A stretch of 64,000 nucleotides of DNA from CAWBRT01 sp963819175. GTDB lineage: Bacteria; Acidobacteriota; Terriglobia; Terriglobales; Acidobacteriaceae. This document shows positions 1 through 9,143 of the stretch, one piece after another. The stretch lies in the NCBI GenBank assembly GCA_963819175.1, contig CAWFVJ010000007.1:1-64000 (forward strand). Direction: 5' to 3'. Position 1 is the first letter of the stretch. Every line of letters starts with the position of its first letter. The translations under genes and the position numbers were made by a program. The notes beneath the pieces were generated by a model that made no database searches, was not told the DNA's origin, and saw nothing but the letters and a program-made list of their open reading frames with translations.

Positions 1-1091
1 TGGCCGGATATGAAGATGCCAACGATGCCGATCGTTTGCGCCACGATCCGATGTTGCAGATCGTCGCCGATCACAAACTCGGCGACGTGCTCGGTTCCCA
101 GCCCACGCTCAGTCGCTGGGAGAACGCGCCTTCCGCTCGCGATCTGGTGCACACCAACGACCTGCTGTGTCGGCAGTTCATCCGTCTCTGTGGCGACCAA
201 GTCCGCCAGCGCGGCGAGATCCTGCTCGACATCGACTCCACCGACGATCCTACTCATGGCCAACAGCAACTCAGCTTCTTCAACGGTGGTTATGGCCAGC
301 ACATGTATCATCCGATGCTGGTCTTCGAGCGCCACACCGGATGTCTGCTGGCGGCGCGCCTGCGTCCGGGTAACGCCTCTAGTCATCTCCGCATCGTGCC
401 CATGCTGCTGCGCCTGGTGCCGCGTTTGCAGTCCGCTTTTCCCGGCGTGCAGATCAAACTGCGCGGTGATGCCGGTTTTGCTCTACCCCTTCTCTACCAG
501 TTCTGCGAGTTCTTCGCCATCGAGTACGCCATCGGCATCCCGGCGAACTGCGTATTCCAACAGCGTGCCGAACCACGGCAGAAGCAGCTCAAGCGGCGCT
601 ATCGCCGCACCCAAGTGCCGCAGCGCAGTTTTTCCAGTTTCCGCCACCGTGCCCGCAGTTGGCCGCGCCAGCGCCGCATCTGCTACAAGGCCGAGCACAC
701 CGCCACCGGAACCAATCTGCGCTTCGTGATTACCAACTGCCCCGGCCGTGCCGCGGAGGTCTTCGCTTTCTACAATGATCGCGGCGAGTGTGAGAATCGC
801 ATCGAGGAATTCAAAAACGGTTTCCGCGCCGACCGCTTGAGCTGTCACCGCTTCCTGGCCAACGCCTTCCGCCTGCTACTGCACGGCTTCGCTTACAACC
901 TGGTCAACCTGTTCCGCCTTCAGTTGCCCCAGCCTTGGCGCTCGGCCCACTTCAAAACCCTCCGCGCCCAACTCTTCAAAATCGGCGCCCGTGTCCGCCA
1001 GACCGCCCGCTGCATCCGTTTCCACCTCGCCACCGGCTGGCCGTTTCAGAGCTTGTTTCGCTCCGTCGCCTGCGCTGTCAACAGCGGTTGA
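1..1091 (+). CDS. IS1380 family transposase (5' truncated by window edge)
   Basis: This is a DDE transposase of the IS4-like fold that would catalyse cut-and-paste movement of the IS. The reading frame is open to the first base, and the upstream residues AGYEDANDADRLRHDPML are typical of the IS1380 N-terminal region, so the true start lies outside the window; the TTG at 36 is internal. Acidic catalytic candidates are the Asp in LLDIDSTDDPTHG (near base 228), the Asp in LRGDAGFA (near 465) and the Glu in CENRIEEFK (near 795). The C-terminal region is intact up to the TGA at 1089. There is no frameshift in the visible part, so the element may be active. Seen: motifs and open frame. Family knowledge: the DDE assignment. 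Confidence 0.88.
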   Translation, partial: AGYEDANDADRLRHDPMLQIVADHKLGDVLGSQPTLSRWENAPSARDLVHTNDLLCRQFIRLCGDQVRQRGEILLDIDSTDDPTHGQQQLSFFNGGYGQHMYHPMLVFERHTGCLLAARLRPGNASSHLRIVPMLLRLVPRLQSAFPGVQIKLRGDAGFALPLLYQFCEFFAIEYAIGIPANCVFQQRAEPRQKQLKRRYRRTQVPQRSFSSFRHRARSWPRQRRICYKAEHTATGTNLRFVITNCPGRAAEVFAFYNDRGECENRIEEFKNGFRADRLSCHRFLANAFRLLLHGFAYNLVNLFRLQLPQPWRSAHFKTLRAQLFKIGARVRQTARCIRFHLATGWPFQSLFRSVACAVNSG

Positions 1092-1288
1092 CCCGTTGGC
1101 CTATCTCCGAACTCACCTTCCACTCGCAGTTTCATTGCCAAGCCGTGCTCAAAATCCTTCTCCTCAGGTCGCCCGGCCGTACTACCCCCAAAAAAACGAC
1201 TGCCCGGCGACTCCGCCATTCCCTCGACGTCCGATCACACATCTTCGCAAGAAAATCTCAGCTCTGATGAATTAAGCAGGCTAGGGCA
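1..1288 (+). mobile_element. IS1380-family insertion sequence, 5' end outside window
   Basis: The element is defined by its transposase, which runs from the left edge to 1091. About 190 bp of non-coding sequence follow. The stretch at 1264-1285 (tgatgaattaagcaggctag) resembles the kind of terminal sequence seen at IS1380-type ends, so I place the right end near there. The left terminal repeat and target duplication cannot be seen because the element is cut by the window edge, so the exact right border is a guess. The IS is the outermost visible part of an accessory segment that reaches about 2950. Confidence 0.6.
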
Positions 1289-1988
1289 GAGGCCGGTGGC
1301 TTCCGCTCCCGGCAAACAGCATGTTGCAAGGCAATCTGATTCTTGTCCAAAAACTGTAGATTTCTGCACGAAGCCTTCGTGGCTTTTTCGGCGCTTTAAG
1401 TGACGCGTTTTCAGTGCCTGCTGAAGTCGTCAAACCACAGGATTTTGGTACATGCTGGCTTCACCGTTTGAATGTGTGTCTAACTACATCGCTTCGCGAT
1501 GAAGACGAATAGACTGTCTGCCTTCCGCCGGGAAAGCCAGGTTGAGACATCTCGTTTCCCGCATCATGTGACTGAAACTGCCGGGCCAATGCTACGGTTG
1601 TCGTAATGTCGAGAGAAATACTGCTGATGGTTTGGGCAAAGCTCTGAATCTACCGTGCCGTCACCCTTGCCGGTGATCAGGCCGGGCTGTGTGCGGATTC
1701 GAATTTCCTCGGTAAGCGCCTTGGTGAATTCTTCGTCCGCTTCTTCGTTCAGGGTCTGGTTGTGTGAGGCTTGCCTCCGGGCTTTCGTCGAGGCTATTGA
1801 ATACCTTGACGACCAGATGCCCTTTCTCGGTTGACATCCGCCCACCCCTTGACATAAGATTTGAACCCCGGTATCCTTAGTCATAGATAGACTTTGACGG
1901 TACGGACGAGCGAAGCGTCCGCAAGCCGAAGTCTCTTTCTGCCTGCGGACGTTCCCTTCCTTACCGCCAAAGCTCCAACAAGGAGCCT
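1289..1988. other. Gene-poor accessory stretch between the IS and the next gene
   Basis: There is no intact gene here. On the minus strand, 1837 to 1564 can be read as a small protein only if two frames are joined: a first part beginning MSTEKGHLVVKVFNSLDE and a second part with TLNEEADEEFTKALTEEIRI. Together they look like the remnant of a short acidic protein with one frameshift. The frame-joining is my inference and there is no recognised family. The rest shows nothing I can name. Confidence 0.3.
1367..1388 (+). terminator. Possible rho-independent terminator downstream of the IS
   Basis: The short stem AGCC-ttcgt-GGCT (1372-1384) is followed directly by five T residues, and it sits inside a larger near-palindrome CACGAAG/CTTCGTG. 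The stem is short, so this is a weak prediction. Confidence 0.3.
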
Positions 1989-2914
1989 ATGGCAAAAGCA
2001 AAGCAACAACCTTCCGACACTGTCACAAAGTCGAAGACCCCATCGCAGATGACGGTCGAGAAACTTCAGAACGACTGCTACGACTTACTCGTCGCTATGA
2101 AAGAAGACGGCTTCACGGCCAAGCTGCACACCACCCACAAACGTGAGACCAAAGAAAAGCTGCTCCCACTTCTCCGGGCGCTGAAATCCAAACTGACCCG
2201 CCAGGGAAAGAAGGATGGCGTGGACGGATGGACTGCATGGTTCGAAGAGAACAAGGCGGACTTCGGCGTCAGCCTGAGGACTGCGGACCGCTGGCTCGAC
2301 CCCGCCAGACAGAGAAGTTCAAGTTCGCCGACATCGACCAAGTTGACGGCCTCACCGATCAACAGGAAGAAGTTCGCCTTCACCCTCAAGTTCGGTCGCC
2401 GTGGCGAAATCGTTGGTCTCGCTCTGACGCCCGTTCCCGAAAAATCCCAGGCCATGGAAAAATCCGAAGACCCCGGCAAATCCAAATCGAAATGGCTGCC
2501 CAGCCTCAAGACGATGCGCAAGAAGTCTGAGGAAGAGAAAAAGAAGCGCATCGAACGTGCCGCTGAAGTCCGTGCGCTGCAAGTAGCCGCAGGTGCGGTG
2601 CCTGAGGTGCTGAGGCGTTCCCAGCCGCAGTGTTCTTGCTCGAATACTTCGATCTTCAGGCGAGCTACTCCGGCAAGCGAGTCATGCGCGCCGGAGAGGT
2701 GGTCCAGGAAGTATTCGACGGCGACCAGAAAGTGCAGGGTTTGGATTGGGCGTTGCTGGACATCTTCGCACCGTTCAGGGCGGAGTACTACGGGGAGGAG
2801 CATGAATTTGCCAGCCTTTGGAACTCATGGGTGGAGGCCGCAACGGCAGCCGCGAAGGGGCTGAAGGACAATCAGGGTTCCGCTCTCCCAATTGAGAGCA
2901 ATGTACTGAACTGA
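1989..2914 (+). pseudogene. Hypothetical accessory protein, broken by several frameshifts
   Basis: The function is not recognised. The start at 1989 has a good AAGGAG ribosome site 6 bases upstream. The first ~105 residues form a coherent basic domain (KLQNDCYDLLVAMKEDGF and TADRWL, helix-rich). The sensible reading then moves to another frame for TEKFKFADIDQVDGL, back to the first frame for KKFAFTLKFGRRGEIVGLAL and a Lys/Glu-rich stretch. It moves again near 2605 for a C-terminal part (EYFDLQASYSGKRVMRAGEV) that ends at 2914. Joining frames gives one protein of about 305 residues. The pieces look like one plasmid- or phage-style gene that has decayed or contains read errors. It lies inside the accessory segment and overlaps the truncated gene on the opposite strand. 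Confidence 0.5.
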
Positions 2915-3399
2915 ACGAAGGAACAGGAAATAACATTCCACGTATTGCTGGTGTCCGGATCCTTCAACCATTGCCGTAATACTGTGTTCATCGAGTGGGC
3001 GCGGCTGCGCAGGTAACCCTGCATCTCCTTTTCGCCAAGTGCCGCCGTTCCTTTGTAGGTAATCTCGTATCCCTGGTCGCCGCCGTGAACCCGAACAACG
3101 TCGCGCTTCTTGCCGATCTCCATCCGGTCTTTGTCGGGATACTGCCAGAAGTACCAGAAATCGACCCCAACCCCACTCGGACGGCCCTGGTAGAAGCTGT
3201 AATAGCGGCCTTGCTCGGTGCGGGCGGTGTAGTTGAGAAACGCGGGTCCACCCAGAGCGGCGATCATTTTGTCCAGCAGCGCACGCGCCTTTTGCGTGCT
3301 TGCTTCGGGCGCCGCCGTTGCACTTGGCGATGTCTGCGCCATGGCCGGCAAACTCGCCGACAGATAACAGAGACTCAGGATCAGTGCGACGTGCTTCAA
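2872..3399 (-). pseudogene. Truncated secreted LolA-like outer-membrane lipoprotein-sorting family protein
   Basis: The TTG at 3399 is chosen as start because GGGGAGGAATCAGC lies just upstream and the first residues (LKHVALILSLCYLSASLPAMAQ) form a clean Sec signal peptide ending in AMAQ. The mature part begins with a helix (ARALLDKMIAALGG) and has beta-type segments (TEQGRYYSFYQGRPSG, YWQYPDK-like, GDQGYEITYKG). This pattern is common in acidobacterial proteins of the LolA/LolB-like fold that handle outer-membrane lipids or lipoproteins. Such proteins are usually longer than 230 residues. Here recognisable sequence stops at QWLKDPDT, and about 25 unrelated residues follow, overlapping the accessory gene on the plus strand. 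The 3' half is therefore likely replaced by inserted DNA near base 2950. Confidence 0.6.
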
Positions 3400-3478
3400 G
3401 CTGATTCCTCCCCTGAATCTCTGATGCCGACGGAGGGCGCCATGACCGCGCAAAAAGACACCCGCTCCCTAATCCACT

Positions 3479-4258
3479 CTACCCAACCAGCACCGCGCCA
3501 CCGTTCACGTTGAAGATTTCCCCGGTAATGAACCCTGCATGCGCCGTACACAGAAAAAGTATGGGAGCGGCGATCTCCTCCGGCTTGGCGACGCGGCCGA
3601 GCGGAATTGCCCCAAAGACGCGGCCGCGCATTGCCGGATCGTTCAGTGCCGGCGCCGCCATATCGGTGTTCACCCACCCGGGAGCGACACAGTTGATGCG
3701 AATGCCATGGCTGGCCAGTTCGGTCGAAAGGCCTTTGACCATGCTGATGATAGCGCCTTTGCTGGCCGCGTAATCGCAATGGAAGGCCTCGCCACGCTGC
3801 CCGGCCGTTGAACTCACCAGCACGATCTGTCCTCCCTGCTGGTTCGGCTTCGCCTTCATTGCCGCGACCGAGTGCTTGACCAGTTCAAAAACACTGTCCA
3901 GGTTGCAGGCGATGGTCGAGCGCCACTGCTCGCGGCTCATTTCGTCAACCGGCATCTCCCGCGGCGGCCAAACCCCGTGATTCACCACCAGCACATCGAG
4001 CCGGCCAAAGCGCTCCACCGCCGAGCGTACCAACTGCGCTTCGCTCTGCGCCCCGGCGTCGAGATCGGCCTGAAGGGCGGCGCAACCCTCCTCGCCGCAT
4101 TCCCGGACCAGTTCTTCGGCCAGCGCCCGCGACCTTTGGTAGTTGAAGACGACGTTTGCTCCGGCCTGCCTGAACAAGCGGACGCAGGCTGCGCCGATGC
4201 CGCGCGAGCCGCCGGTAATCAGCGCTACTTTCCCTTGCAGATCAAGTGTGATGGACAT
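3479..4258 (-). CDS. SDR-family NAD(P)-dependent oxidoreductase (FabG-like)
   Basis: This is a classical short-chain dehydrogenase/reductase of 259 residues, the normal length. The cofactor motif TGGSRGIG is at residues 15-22, and NHG at 93-95 replaces the usual NNAG. The catalytic Ser is at 149/150 (LVSSTAG), with Tyr163 and Lys167 in YAASK. The PGWVNTDM segment and the C-terminal FITGEIFNVNGG are typical of 3-oxoacyl-ACP reductase-like members. It would reduce a carbonyl with NADPH; the substrate is unknown, and it is not necessarily the fatty-acid cycle enzyme. It follows the class-I amidotransferase-like gene by about 40 bases on the same strand, so the two may be cotranscribed. Confidence 0.9.
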   Translation of the reverse strand: MSITLDLQGKVALITGGSRGIGAACVRLFRQAGANVVFNYQRSRALAEELVRECGEEGCAALQADLDAGAQSEAQLVRSAVERFGRLDVLVVNHGVWPPREMPVDEMSREQWRSTIACNLDSVFELVKHSVAAMKAKPNQQGGQIVLVSSTAGQRGEAFHCDYAASKGAIISMVKGLSTELASHGIRINCVAPGWVNTDMAAPALNDPAMRGRVFGAIPLGRVAKPEEIAAPILFLCTAHAGFITGEIFNVNGGAVLVG

Positions 4259-4297
4259 AATGGTTTCGTGCTTTTGCCTGCCGGTGACCCGGGCGAA

Positions 4298-5137
4298 TTA
4301 TAACCCGGGAGCAGCCGTCTCGAAGTCGTGGTAGCCCCGCGCCATGCGCTCGTGCCATTGGCGCGCAGCCTCGACCAGAGCGGCGAAGATCGCCCGCGAG
4401 CAGGCGTCCTGATGGTAGCTGCGCTCGGGGTGCCACTGCACGCCGACGACGAAGTGATCTTCGGAGTCGTTCTCGACGGCCTCGATGATGCCATCCCGCG
4501 GCGAACGCCCGACGATGCGAAGGCCGTCCCCCAGACGCCCCACCGATTGATGGTGAGACGAGTTGACCGTAAACTTCAGTTCGGGGTCCCGGGCAAGTCC
4601 GCATTTGACTTGCTGGGGTGACTTGAGTTCGCCGGAGATTTCCGCAACATGGCTGGCTAGGATTTCGCCAAGCCGCGACTTCCGCGGCACGACCACATCG
4701 TGGCTGATGACGGTTCCCGCCGGTGCGCCTTCGGGTCGCTGGTGGAGCACCTCTGACTCAATGTGCTGAACCAGCGTTCCGCTACGCCAGACGTTCAAAG
4801 CCTGTACACCATAACAGACGCCGAGTATTGGCTTGCGCATCGCGTGCGCATCCTGCAACAGCAGTTCATCGAGCATGTCGCGGGCAGGATCGGCTGCGGC
4901 AGTGCGCGGATCTCGCGCCTCGCCGTACTTCTGGGGGTCCAGGTCGGCTGGACTGCCCGGCAGCACAATAGCGGCGCACGTCTTTACCAGTTGCGCGGCC
5001 AGTGCCGGCGTGGCCGAATGGGCGATGACAAGCGGTTCTCCGCCAGCCAGACTGATCGCGTTCACATACTCCGGCAGCGTGCGCGAGGCCCATGCCTGGT
5101 CGAAATAAGGAAACGGAATGGCGATGCGTGGTTGCAT
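4298..5137 (-). CDS. Gamma-glutamyl-gamma-aminobutyrate hydrolase family protein (peptidase C26)
   Basis: This is a glutamine-amidotransferase-like class I hydrolase of 279 residues. The nucleophile is Cys108 in GVCYGVQ, and the His/Glu pair sits in VGVQWHPE near the C-terminus. The N-terminal block IAIPFPYF and the VLPGSPADLDP loop fit the PuuD/C26 family, which cleaves gamma-glutamyl amide bonds, for example in the putrescine pathway. No other putrescine genes are nearby, so the true substrate is open. The gene lies 16 bases after plsC and before the SDR gene on the same strand, consistent with one transcript. Confidence 0.88.
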   Translation of the reverse strand: MQPRIAIPFPYFDQAWASRTLPEYVNAISLAGGEPLVIAHSATPALAAQLVKTCAAIVLPGSPADLDPQKYGEARDPRTAAADPARDMLDELLLQDAHAMRKPILGVCYGVQALNVWRSGTLVQHIESEVLHQRPEGAPAGTVISHDVVVPRKSRLGEILASHVAEISGELKSPQQVKCGLARDPELKFTVNSSHHQSVGRLGDGLRIVGRSPRDGIIEAVENDSEDHFVVGVQWHPERSYHQDACSRAIFAALVEAARQWHERMARGYHDFETAAPGL

Positions 5138-5153
5138 TGACTGTCCTTTCGCC

Positions 5154-5957
5154 CTAGCTCTCCGCCGGACTTATCGTTGCCGGCTGTGTTCCCGGCGACC
5201 TCGGATCGCTGACTTCGGAGCGAGAGTAGTACAGGTCTTCGACTGCCTTTTGAGTGATTGCCGCAAGCTGATCCATGGCGCGCGGCGAAAATTCCTTGGT
5301 GGAAATCGGCTCGCCCACCACCAGCGCCAACGGACGCGGCTTGATCACATAACAGTTCATAGGCGCCGCCTCGAAGCTGCCCACAATCGCCATCGGCACC
5401 ACTGGGACCCCGGCCTTGATGGCCACATAGAATGCGCCGCCAAGAAACGGCTTCACCTGCCCGTCCGCCGAGCGTCCCCCTTCGGGAAACACCAGCAGAG
5501 GCATGCCCGACTGTACGGTCTTGCTGGCCGCAATCAGGCTGCGCAGCGACGAACGTGCATTCTCGCGCTCAATCGGAATCTGCCCCGAACGCCGCAGATG
5601 CCATCCCAGGAACGGGTACCGGAACAGCTCCTTCTTGGCCATAATGCGGAATTGAAACGGCAGCGCCGCATACAGCACGGGAATGTCCAGGGCAGAAAGG
5701 TGGTTTGCGGCGAAGACACAAGATCGCGAGTCATTCAACCGCTCCGCCCCGATAATTTTCACCGGGCAGCTCGCCGTCATCAGAATCAGCCGCGACCACG
5801 TCCGCGCCAGCCAGTGCTGCACGCGTCCACTATGATCGAAGATCGAACACACCAGGGAGACTGTGCCCAGCACGATCGTGTACAGGTAAATCAGCGGATC
5901 GCGAAACAGATAGGAACACACGCGATGCCAGGCGCTCGGTTTGTGAATGTCTGCCAC
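5154..5957 (-). CDS. plsC: 1-acyl-sn-glycerol-3-phosphate acyltransferase
   Basis: This membrane-bound acyltransferase makes phosphatidic acid from lysophosphatidate. The HX4D catalytic motif is NHLSALD (His86, Asp91), and the glycerol-phosphate-binding motif FPEGGRS follows near residue 160. Hydrophobic segments near residues 21-40 anchor it to the membrane. The length of 267 is usual for the family. It lies downstream of folC, 57 bases after the folC stop, on the same strand. Identification is by motif; a related lysophospholipid acyltransferase activity cannot be excluded. Confidence 0.9.
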   Translation of the reverse strand: MADIHKPSAWHRVCSYLFRDPLIYLYTIVLGTVSLVCSIFDHSGRVQHWLARTWSRLILMTASCPVKIIGAERLNDSRSCVFAANHLSALDIPVLYAALPFQFRIMAKKELFRYPFLGWHLRRSGQIPIERENARSSLRSLIAASKTVQSGMPLLVFPEGGRSADGQVKPFLGGAFYVAIKAGVPVVPMAIVGSFEAAPMNCYVIKPRPLALVVGEPISTKEFSPRAMDQLAAITQKAVEDLYYSRSEVSDPRSPGTQPATISPAES

Positions 5958-6014
5958 TTATTTGGGCCGTCTACTTCCTACACAAGAATAAACGATGGCG
6001 GCTTTCCCCACGCG

Positions 6015-7421
6015 TCAGGACCGGACTCCCAGCGCCTGCATGGCCTCCCCTACGATATATATCGAGCCGGTGATCACCAGCAGCGCCCGTGGACCAAACG
6101 GCTGCGCCTCGGCCAGCGCCCGCCGCAGGGCCTCGACCACGTTCGGGGCTTCCAGCAGCGGAGTGCCGCAGTCGCCGACCGCCTCCGCCAGCTCCGCAGT
6201 GGTGGCGGCGCGTGGATTGCCGCCCGCCCTGGTCAGCACCACTTTTTCCGCCAAAGGAAACAGAATGCGCCCGACCTCGCGGATAGCTTTGTCTCGCATG
6301 GAGCCGTAAATCATAATCAGCTTGCGTTCTCCCGCGCTCTCGGTGGTGAAGTGCTCCGAAAGTCCTGCCCTCAGCGCCCACGCCCCAGCCGGATTATGGG
6401 CCACGTCGATCACCATTTCAGGCCGTGAACCGTCGGCTTCCGCGGGCACAATCTGGAAGCGTCCGGGCCAGCGCGTGAGGCGAATGCCCTCCGCAACCTG
6501 CCGTGGAGAAATCGCCCAACCCTGTTTAACCAGCTCTTCCGCGGCGGAAATTGCCAGTGCCAGGTTGCGCAACTGGTGCCGCCCGATCAAGGGCGCTTCA
6601 ATCTCCACTTCTTCGCCCATGATGTCCAGGGCAAACCCGCGCCTGTAGCCGGAGGGCGATCCGTCGCCCGTACCCGGCGCGCAAGCCGTTGGCGTGTGCG
6701 CGCAGGGGCGTGAGACCGCAGCCACATAACTCGTCGCGCTCACCGGGACCGCGCCGGTTTCTTCTATGGCCCTGCCGAGTGTCTCGTTGGCCTCGGGATG
6801 CTGTGGCAGCGTCACCAGCGGACGGCCCCGCCGCATGATTCCAGCCTTTTCGCCGGCGATTTCGCGGATGGTGTTGCCGAGGAACTTCTGGTGGTCGAGA
6901 TCGATATCGGTGATGACGCACACCAGCGGCTCAAGGATATTTGTGGCATCGAGTCTGCCGCCCATGCCGACCTCCGCCACCACGATATCGACACGCTGCT
7001 GCGCGAAGTGTCTGAAGGCGAGGGCCGTCATCGTCTCAAAAAAGCTGGGATGCCACGGCAGACGCCCGTTTGCGACCAGTTTGGCCGCCACAGAGTGTAC
7101 GCACTCATAGGCGGCGGCGAAGTCGGCGTCGCTGATGGTGTCGCCATCGATGCGGATTCGCTCGTTGATGCGCACCAGGTGCGGAGAGGTGTAAAGCCCT
7201 GTCCGGTATCCCGCGGTGCGCAGGATGGAGGCCAGCGTTGCGGCCGTCGATCCCTTGCCGTTGGTGCCCGCGATCAGCACCGATGGAAATTTCGTTTGGG
7301 GCGAACCCAGAGCCTCGCACAGCACCCGCATGTGCTTCAGGTCGAACTTATACGAAGCGGTTTGGTGCAGCTCGTGACCGAGTTGGTACAGCTCCGCGAC
7401 GGCAGTCTGATAGACAAGCAT
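6015..7421 (-). CDS. folC: Bifunctional folylpolyglutamate synthase/dihydrofolate synthase
   Basis: FolC adds glutamate to dihydropteroate and folates in an ATP-dependent reaction. The P-loop is GTNGKGST at about residues 50-57, and the Mur-ligase-type motifs include VGMGGRLDATN, DLDHQKFLG, and DVAHNPAGAWAL in the C-terminal domain. I choose the ATG at 7421 (MLVYQTAVAELYQLG) because it aligns with the usual N-terminus. The frame is open to a GTG at 7460, which would add 13 residues. The middle contains a Gly/Thr/Ala-rich insertion (HTPTACAPGTGDG) not expected from the core fold. It lies 3' of accD across a repeat at 7484-7566. Confidence 0.92.
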   Translation of the reverse strand: MLVYQTAVAELYQLGHELHQTASYKFDLKHMRVLCEALGSPQTKFPSVLIAGTNGKGSTAATLASILRTAGYRTGLYTSPHLVRINERIRIDGDTISDADFAAAYECVHSVAAKLVANGRLPWHPSFFETMTALAFRHFAQQRVDIVVAEVGMGGRLDATNILEPLVCVITDIDLDHQKFLGNTIREIAGEKAGIMRRGRPLVTLPQHPEANETLGRAIEETGAVPVSATSYVAAVSRPCAHTPTACAPGTGDGSPSGYRRGFALDIMGEEVEIEAPLIGRHQLRNLALAISAAEELVKQGWAISPRQVAEGIRLTRWPGRFQIVPAEADGSRPEMVIDVAHNPAGAWALRAGLSEHFTTESAGERKLIMIYGSMRDKAIREVGRILFPLAEKVVLTRAGGNPRAATTAELAEAVGDCGTPLLEAPNVVEALRRALAEAQPFGPRALLVITGSIYIVGEAMQALGVRS

Positions 7422-7483
7422 TCCTCTTTTCAGTATAGCCACTTGAAATTCGGAATTCACTTCGACGCCCGCCGCTGTTTCAA

Positions 7484-7566
7484 GGTGTCATCCTGAACGG
7501 AGCGAAGGACCTGCTGTACTCTCAAGGCAACATAAACAGATCCCTCGCTGCGCTCGGGATGACACC
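7484..7566. repeat. Palindromic intergenic repeat (GGTGTCATCCTGA family), copy 1
   Basis: The ends form imperfect inverted repeats: ggtgtcatcctgaacggagc at the left and the complement of ctgcgctcgggatgacacc at the right, with an AT-richer centre. A related copy lies at 49015-49103. Both are intergenic. The size and structure resemble REP/MITE-type elements of acidobacterial genomes. Confidence 0.75.
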
Positions 7567-7595
7567 TCTCGGAAAACAGTTTGTCAGCAGCCTGC

Positions 7596-8453
7596 TTAGG
7601 CGCTCTTGATCGGCGCCATCCAGTCGAGCGCGCGGGCAAGGTAGTCCTTCATCTCGCGCCGATGCACCACGGCGTCGAGCATTCCATGCTCCAGCAGGAA
7701 CTCGGCTCGCTGGAATCCCTCGGGCAACTTCTGCCGTATGGTCTGCTCGATCACGCGCGGGCCGGCGAAACCGATCAGAGCGCCCGGCTCCGCAATGTTC
7801 AGGTCGCCGAGCATGGCGAACGAGGCGGTCGTTCCGCCCGTGGTTGGGTCGGTCAGCACCGAAATGTAAGGAATCTTCGCATCGTCGAGCTTGGCCAGGG
7901 CGGATGAAATCTTGGCGAGGGTCATCAGGCTTACTACGCCCTCCATCATGCGCGCACCGCCGGAGGCGGAGACGATGATGACGGGCTTGCGCTCCTCTAG
8001 GCCGGCTTCGATCGCGCGGGTGAGCGCCTCGCCCACGACCGCTCCCATGCTGCCGCCGATAAACGTGTAAGCCATGGCGCTGACGATCACCGGGCGGCCC
8101 TTGAGCAAGCCGCGCGCGTTGATGATCGCATCGTTCAGCCCCGTATCTTTCTGCGCCTGCTTCAGGCGCGCCGCATAGGGCTTCAGGTCGGTGAACTTCA
8201 GCGGGTCGGTCGAAACCAGATTGGTGCTGAACTCCTCGTACTTGCCGTCATCGAACAACTGCGCCAAACGCGCCTTGACGTCGATGCGGAAATGTTTGTT
8301 GCACTTCGGGCAAACGTTGAAATTCTCCTCCAGATCTTTCTTCCAGATGATCTGGCGGCACCCCTCGCACTTCACCCACAGCCCTTCGGTCTTGACTGTC
8401 TTGGTGCCCGACGCCTCCAACGGTTGTGTAGTCTGCCGCCTAAACCAGCTCAT
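7596..8453 (-). CDS. accD: Acetyl-CoA carboxylase carboxyltransferase subunit beta
   Basis: AccD forms, with AccA, the carboxyltransferase that transfers CO2 from carboxybiotin to acetyl-CoA, the first step of fatty acid synthesis. The N-terminal zinc ribbon is visible as CEGC and CPKC, 15 residues apart. The crotonase-fold segments GGSMGAVVGEA, SASGGARMMEGVVSLM and TDPTTGGTTASFAMLGD are diagnostic. The length of 285 is normal. Here it sits between cobO and folC; accD-folC linkage is common in bacteria. Confidence 0.97.
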   Translation of the reverse strand: MSWFRRQTTQPLEASGTKTVKTEGLWVKCEGCRQIIWKKDLEENFNVCPKCNKHFRIDVKARLAQLFDDGKYEEFSTNLVSTDPLKFTDLKPYAARLKQAQKDTGLNDAIINARGLLKGRPVIVSAMAYTFIGGSMGAVVGEALTRAIEAGLEERKPVIIVSASGGARMMEGVVSLMTLAKISSALAKLDDAKIPYISVLTDPTTGGTTASFAMLGDLNIAEPGALIGFAGPRVIEQTIRQKLPEGFQRAEFLLEHGMLDAVVHRREMKDYLARALDWMAPIKSA

Positions 8454-8497
8454 AAAAGAAAATTCCCGGTTCTTCGTTGTTGGTTGACCAATCCGCT

Positions 8498-9034
8498 CTA
8501 ATACTCAATTCCCCGTTGCGCCATGATGCCCTTTTGGTAGGCGTGCTTCACCTCGCGCATCTCGGTCACCGTATCCGCCAGATCAACAATTGTCGGATGT
8601 GCGCTGCGGCCCGTCAAGATGACGTGCACCATCTCCGGTTTACGCTTCAGCACTTCCACCACTTTCGCGGGATCAAGCATCTTGTAGCTGATGGCGTAAT
8701 TGATCTCGTCGAGGATTATCAGATCCCACTCGCCCGAAAGAATCGCCTTCTCAGCTTCCTGCCAGGCCTCCTCGACCATGCGAATGTCTTCTGGATCTGT
8801 TTCCGCGCCGCCCACCTTCACAAAGCCGCGGCCCATTTGCTTCATTACGAAGCGGTCGCCGAAGGCTTCCGCCGCATCCAGTTCGCCGTAGTGCCACGAC
8901 CCTTTCAGGAACTGAAGCATGAGCACGCGCATGCCGTTGCCAAGGGCGCGCAACGCCGTGCCCATGGCCGCCGTGGTTTTGCCCTTGCCCGGGCCTGTGT
9001 TCACGATGATCAATCCGCGTCGAACGTCGTTCAT
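8498..9034 (-). CDS. cobO: Cob(I)yrinic acid a,c-diamide adenosyltransferase
   Basis: This is a BtuR/CobA-type corrinoid adenosyltransferase of 178 residues. It has a P-loop GPGKGKTT at 14-21, VLMLQFLKGSW, LIILDEINYAI and a C-terminal TGRSAHPTIVDLADTVTEM. It attaches the 5'-deoxyadenosyl group to cobalamin or its precursors, or scavenged corrinoids. No other cobalamin genes are in the window, so it may serve B12 salvage. It lies 44 bases upstream of accD on the same strand. Confidence 0.93.
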   Translation of the reverse strand: MNDVRRGLIIVNTGPGKGKTTAAMGTALRALGNGMRVLMLQFLKGSWHYGELDAAEAFGDRFVMKQMGRGFVKVGGAETDPEDIRMVEEAWQEAEKAILSGEWDLIILDEINYAISYKMLDPAKVVEVLKRKPEMVHVILTGRSAHPTIVDLADTVTEMREVKHAYQKGIMAQRGIEY

Positions 9035-9143
9035 TCGGCTCCCACCGTTGTCGGTTTAACCCACACAGCGCAGCAAGCGCCGGGTGCATTCAGAATTGTA
9101 GACCAGCCGCAGAAAATATATCGCGGGGGCCGTGAGCCGCAGC

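Noticed and set aside
10..729. A 239-residue plus-strand frame overlapping the transposase
   Set aside because: Cys/Ser/Arg-rich composition typical of an out-of-frame shadow of the GC-rich transposase, whose own frame has all catalytic motifs.
1..2950. Prophage or integrative element at the left end
   Set aside because: Only a transposase and one decayed gene are visible; no integrase, capsid or tail gene and no attachment site.
5118..6428. A 436-residue plus-strand frame opposite plsC and folC
   Set aside because: Arg/His/Gln-rich with no domain; plsC and folC on the other strand explain the DNA fully.
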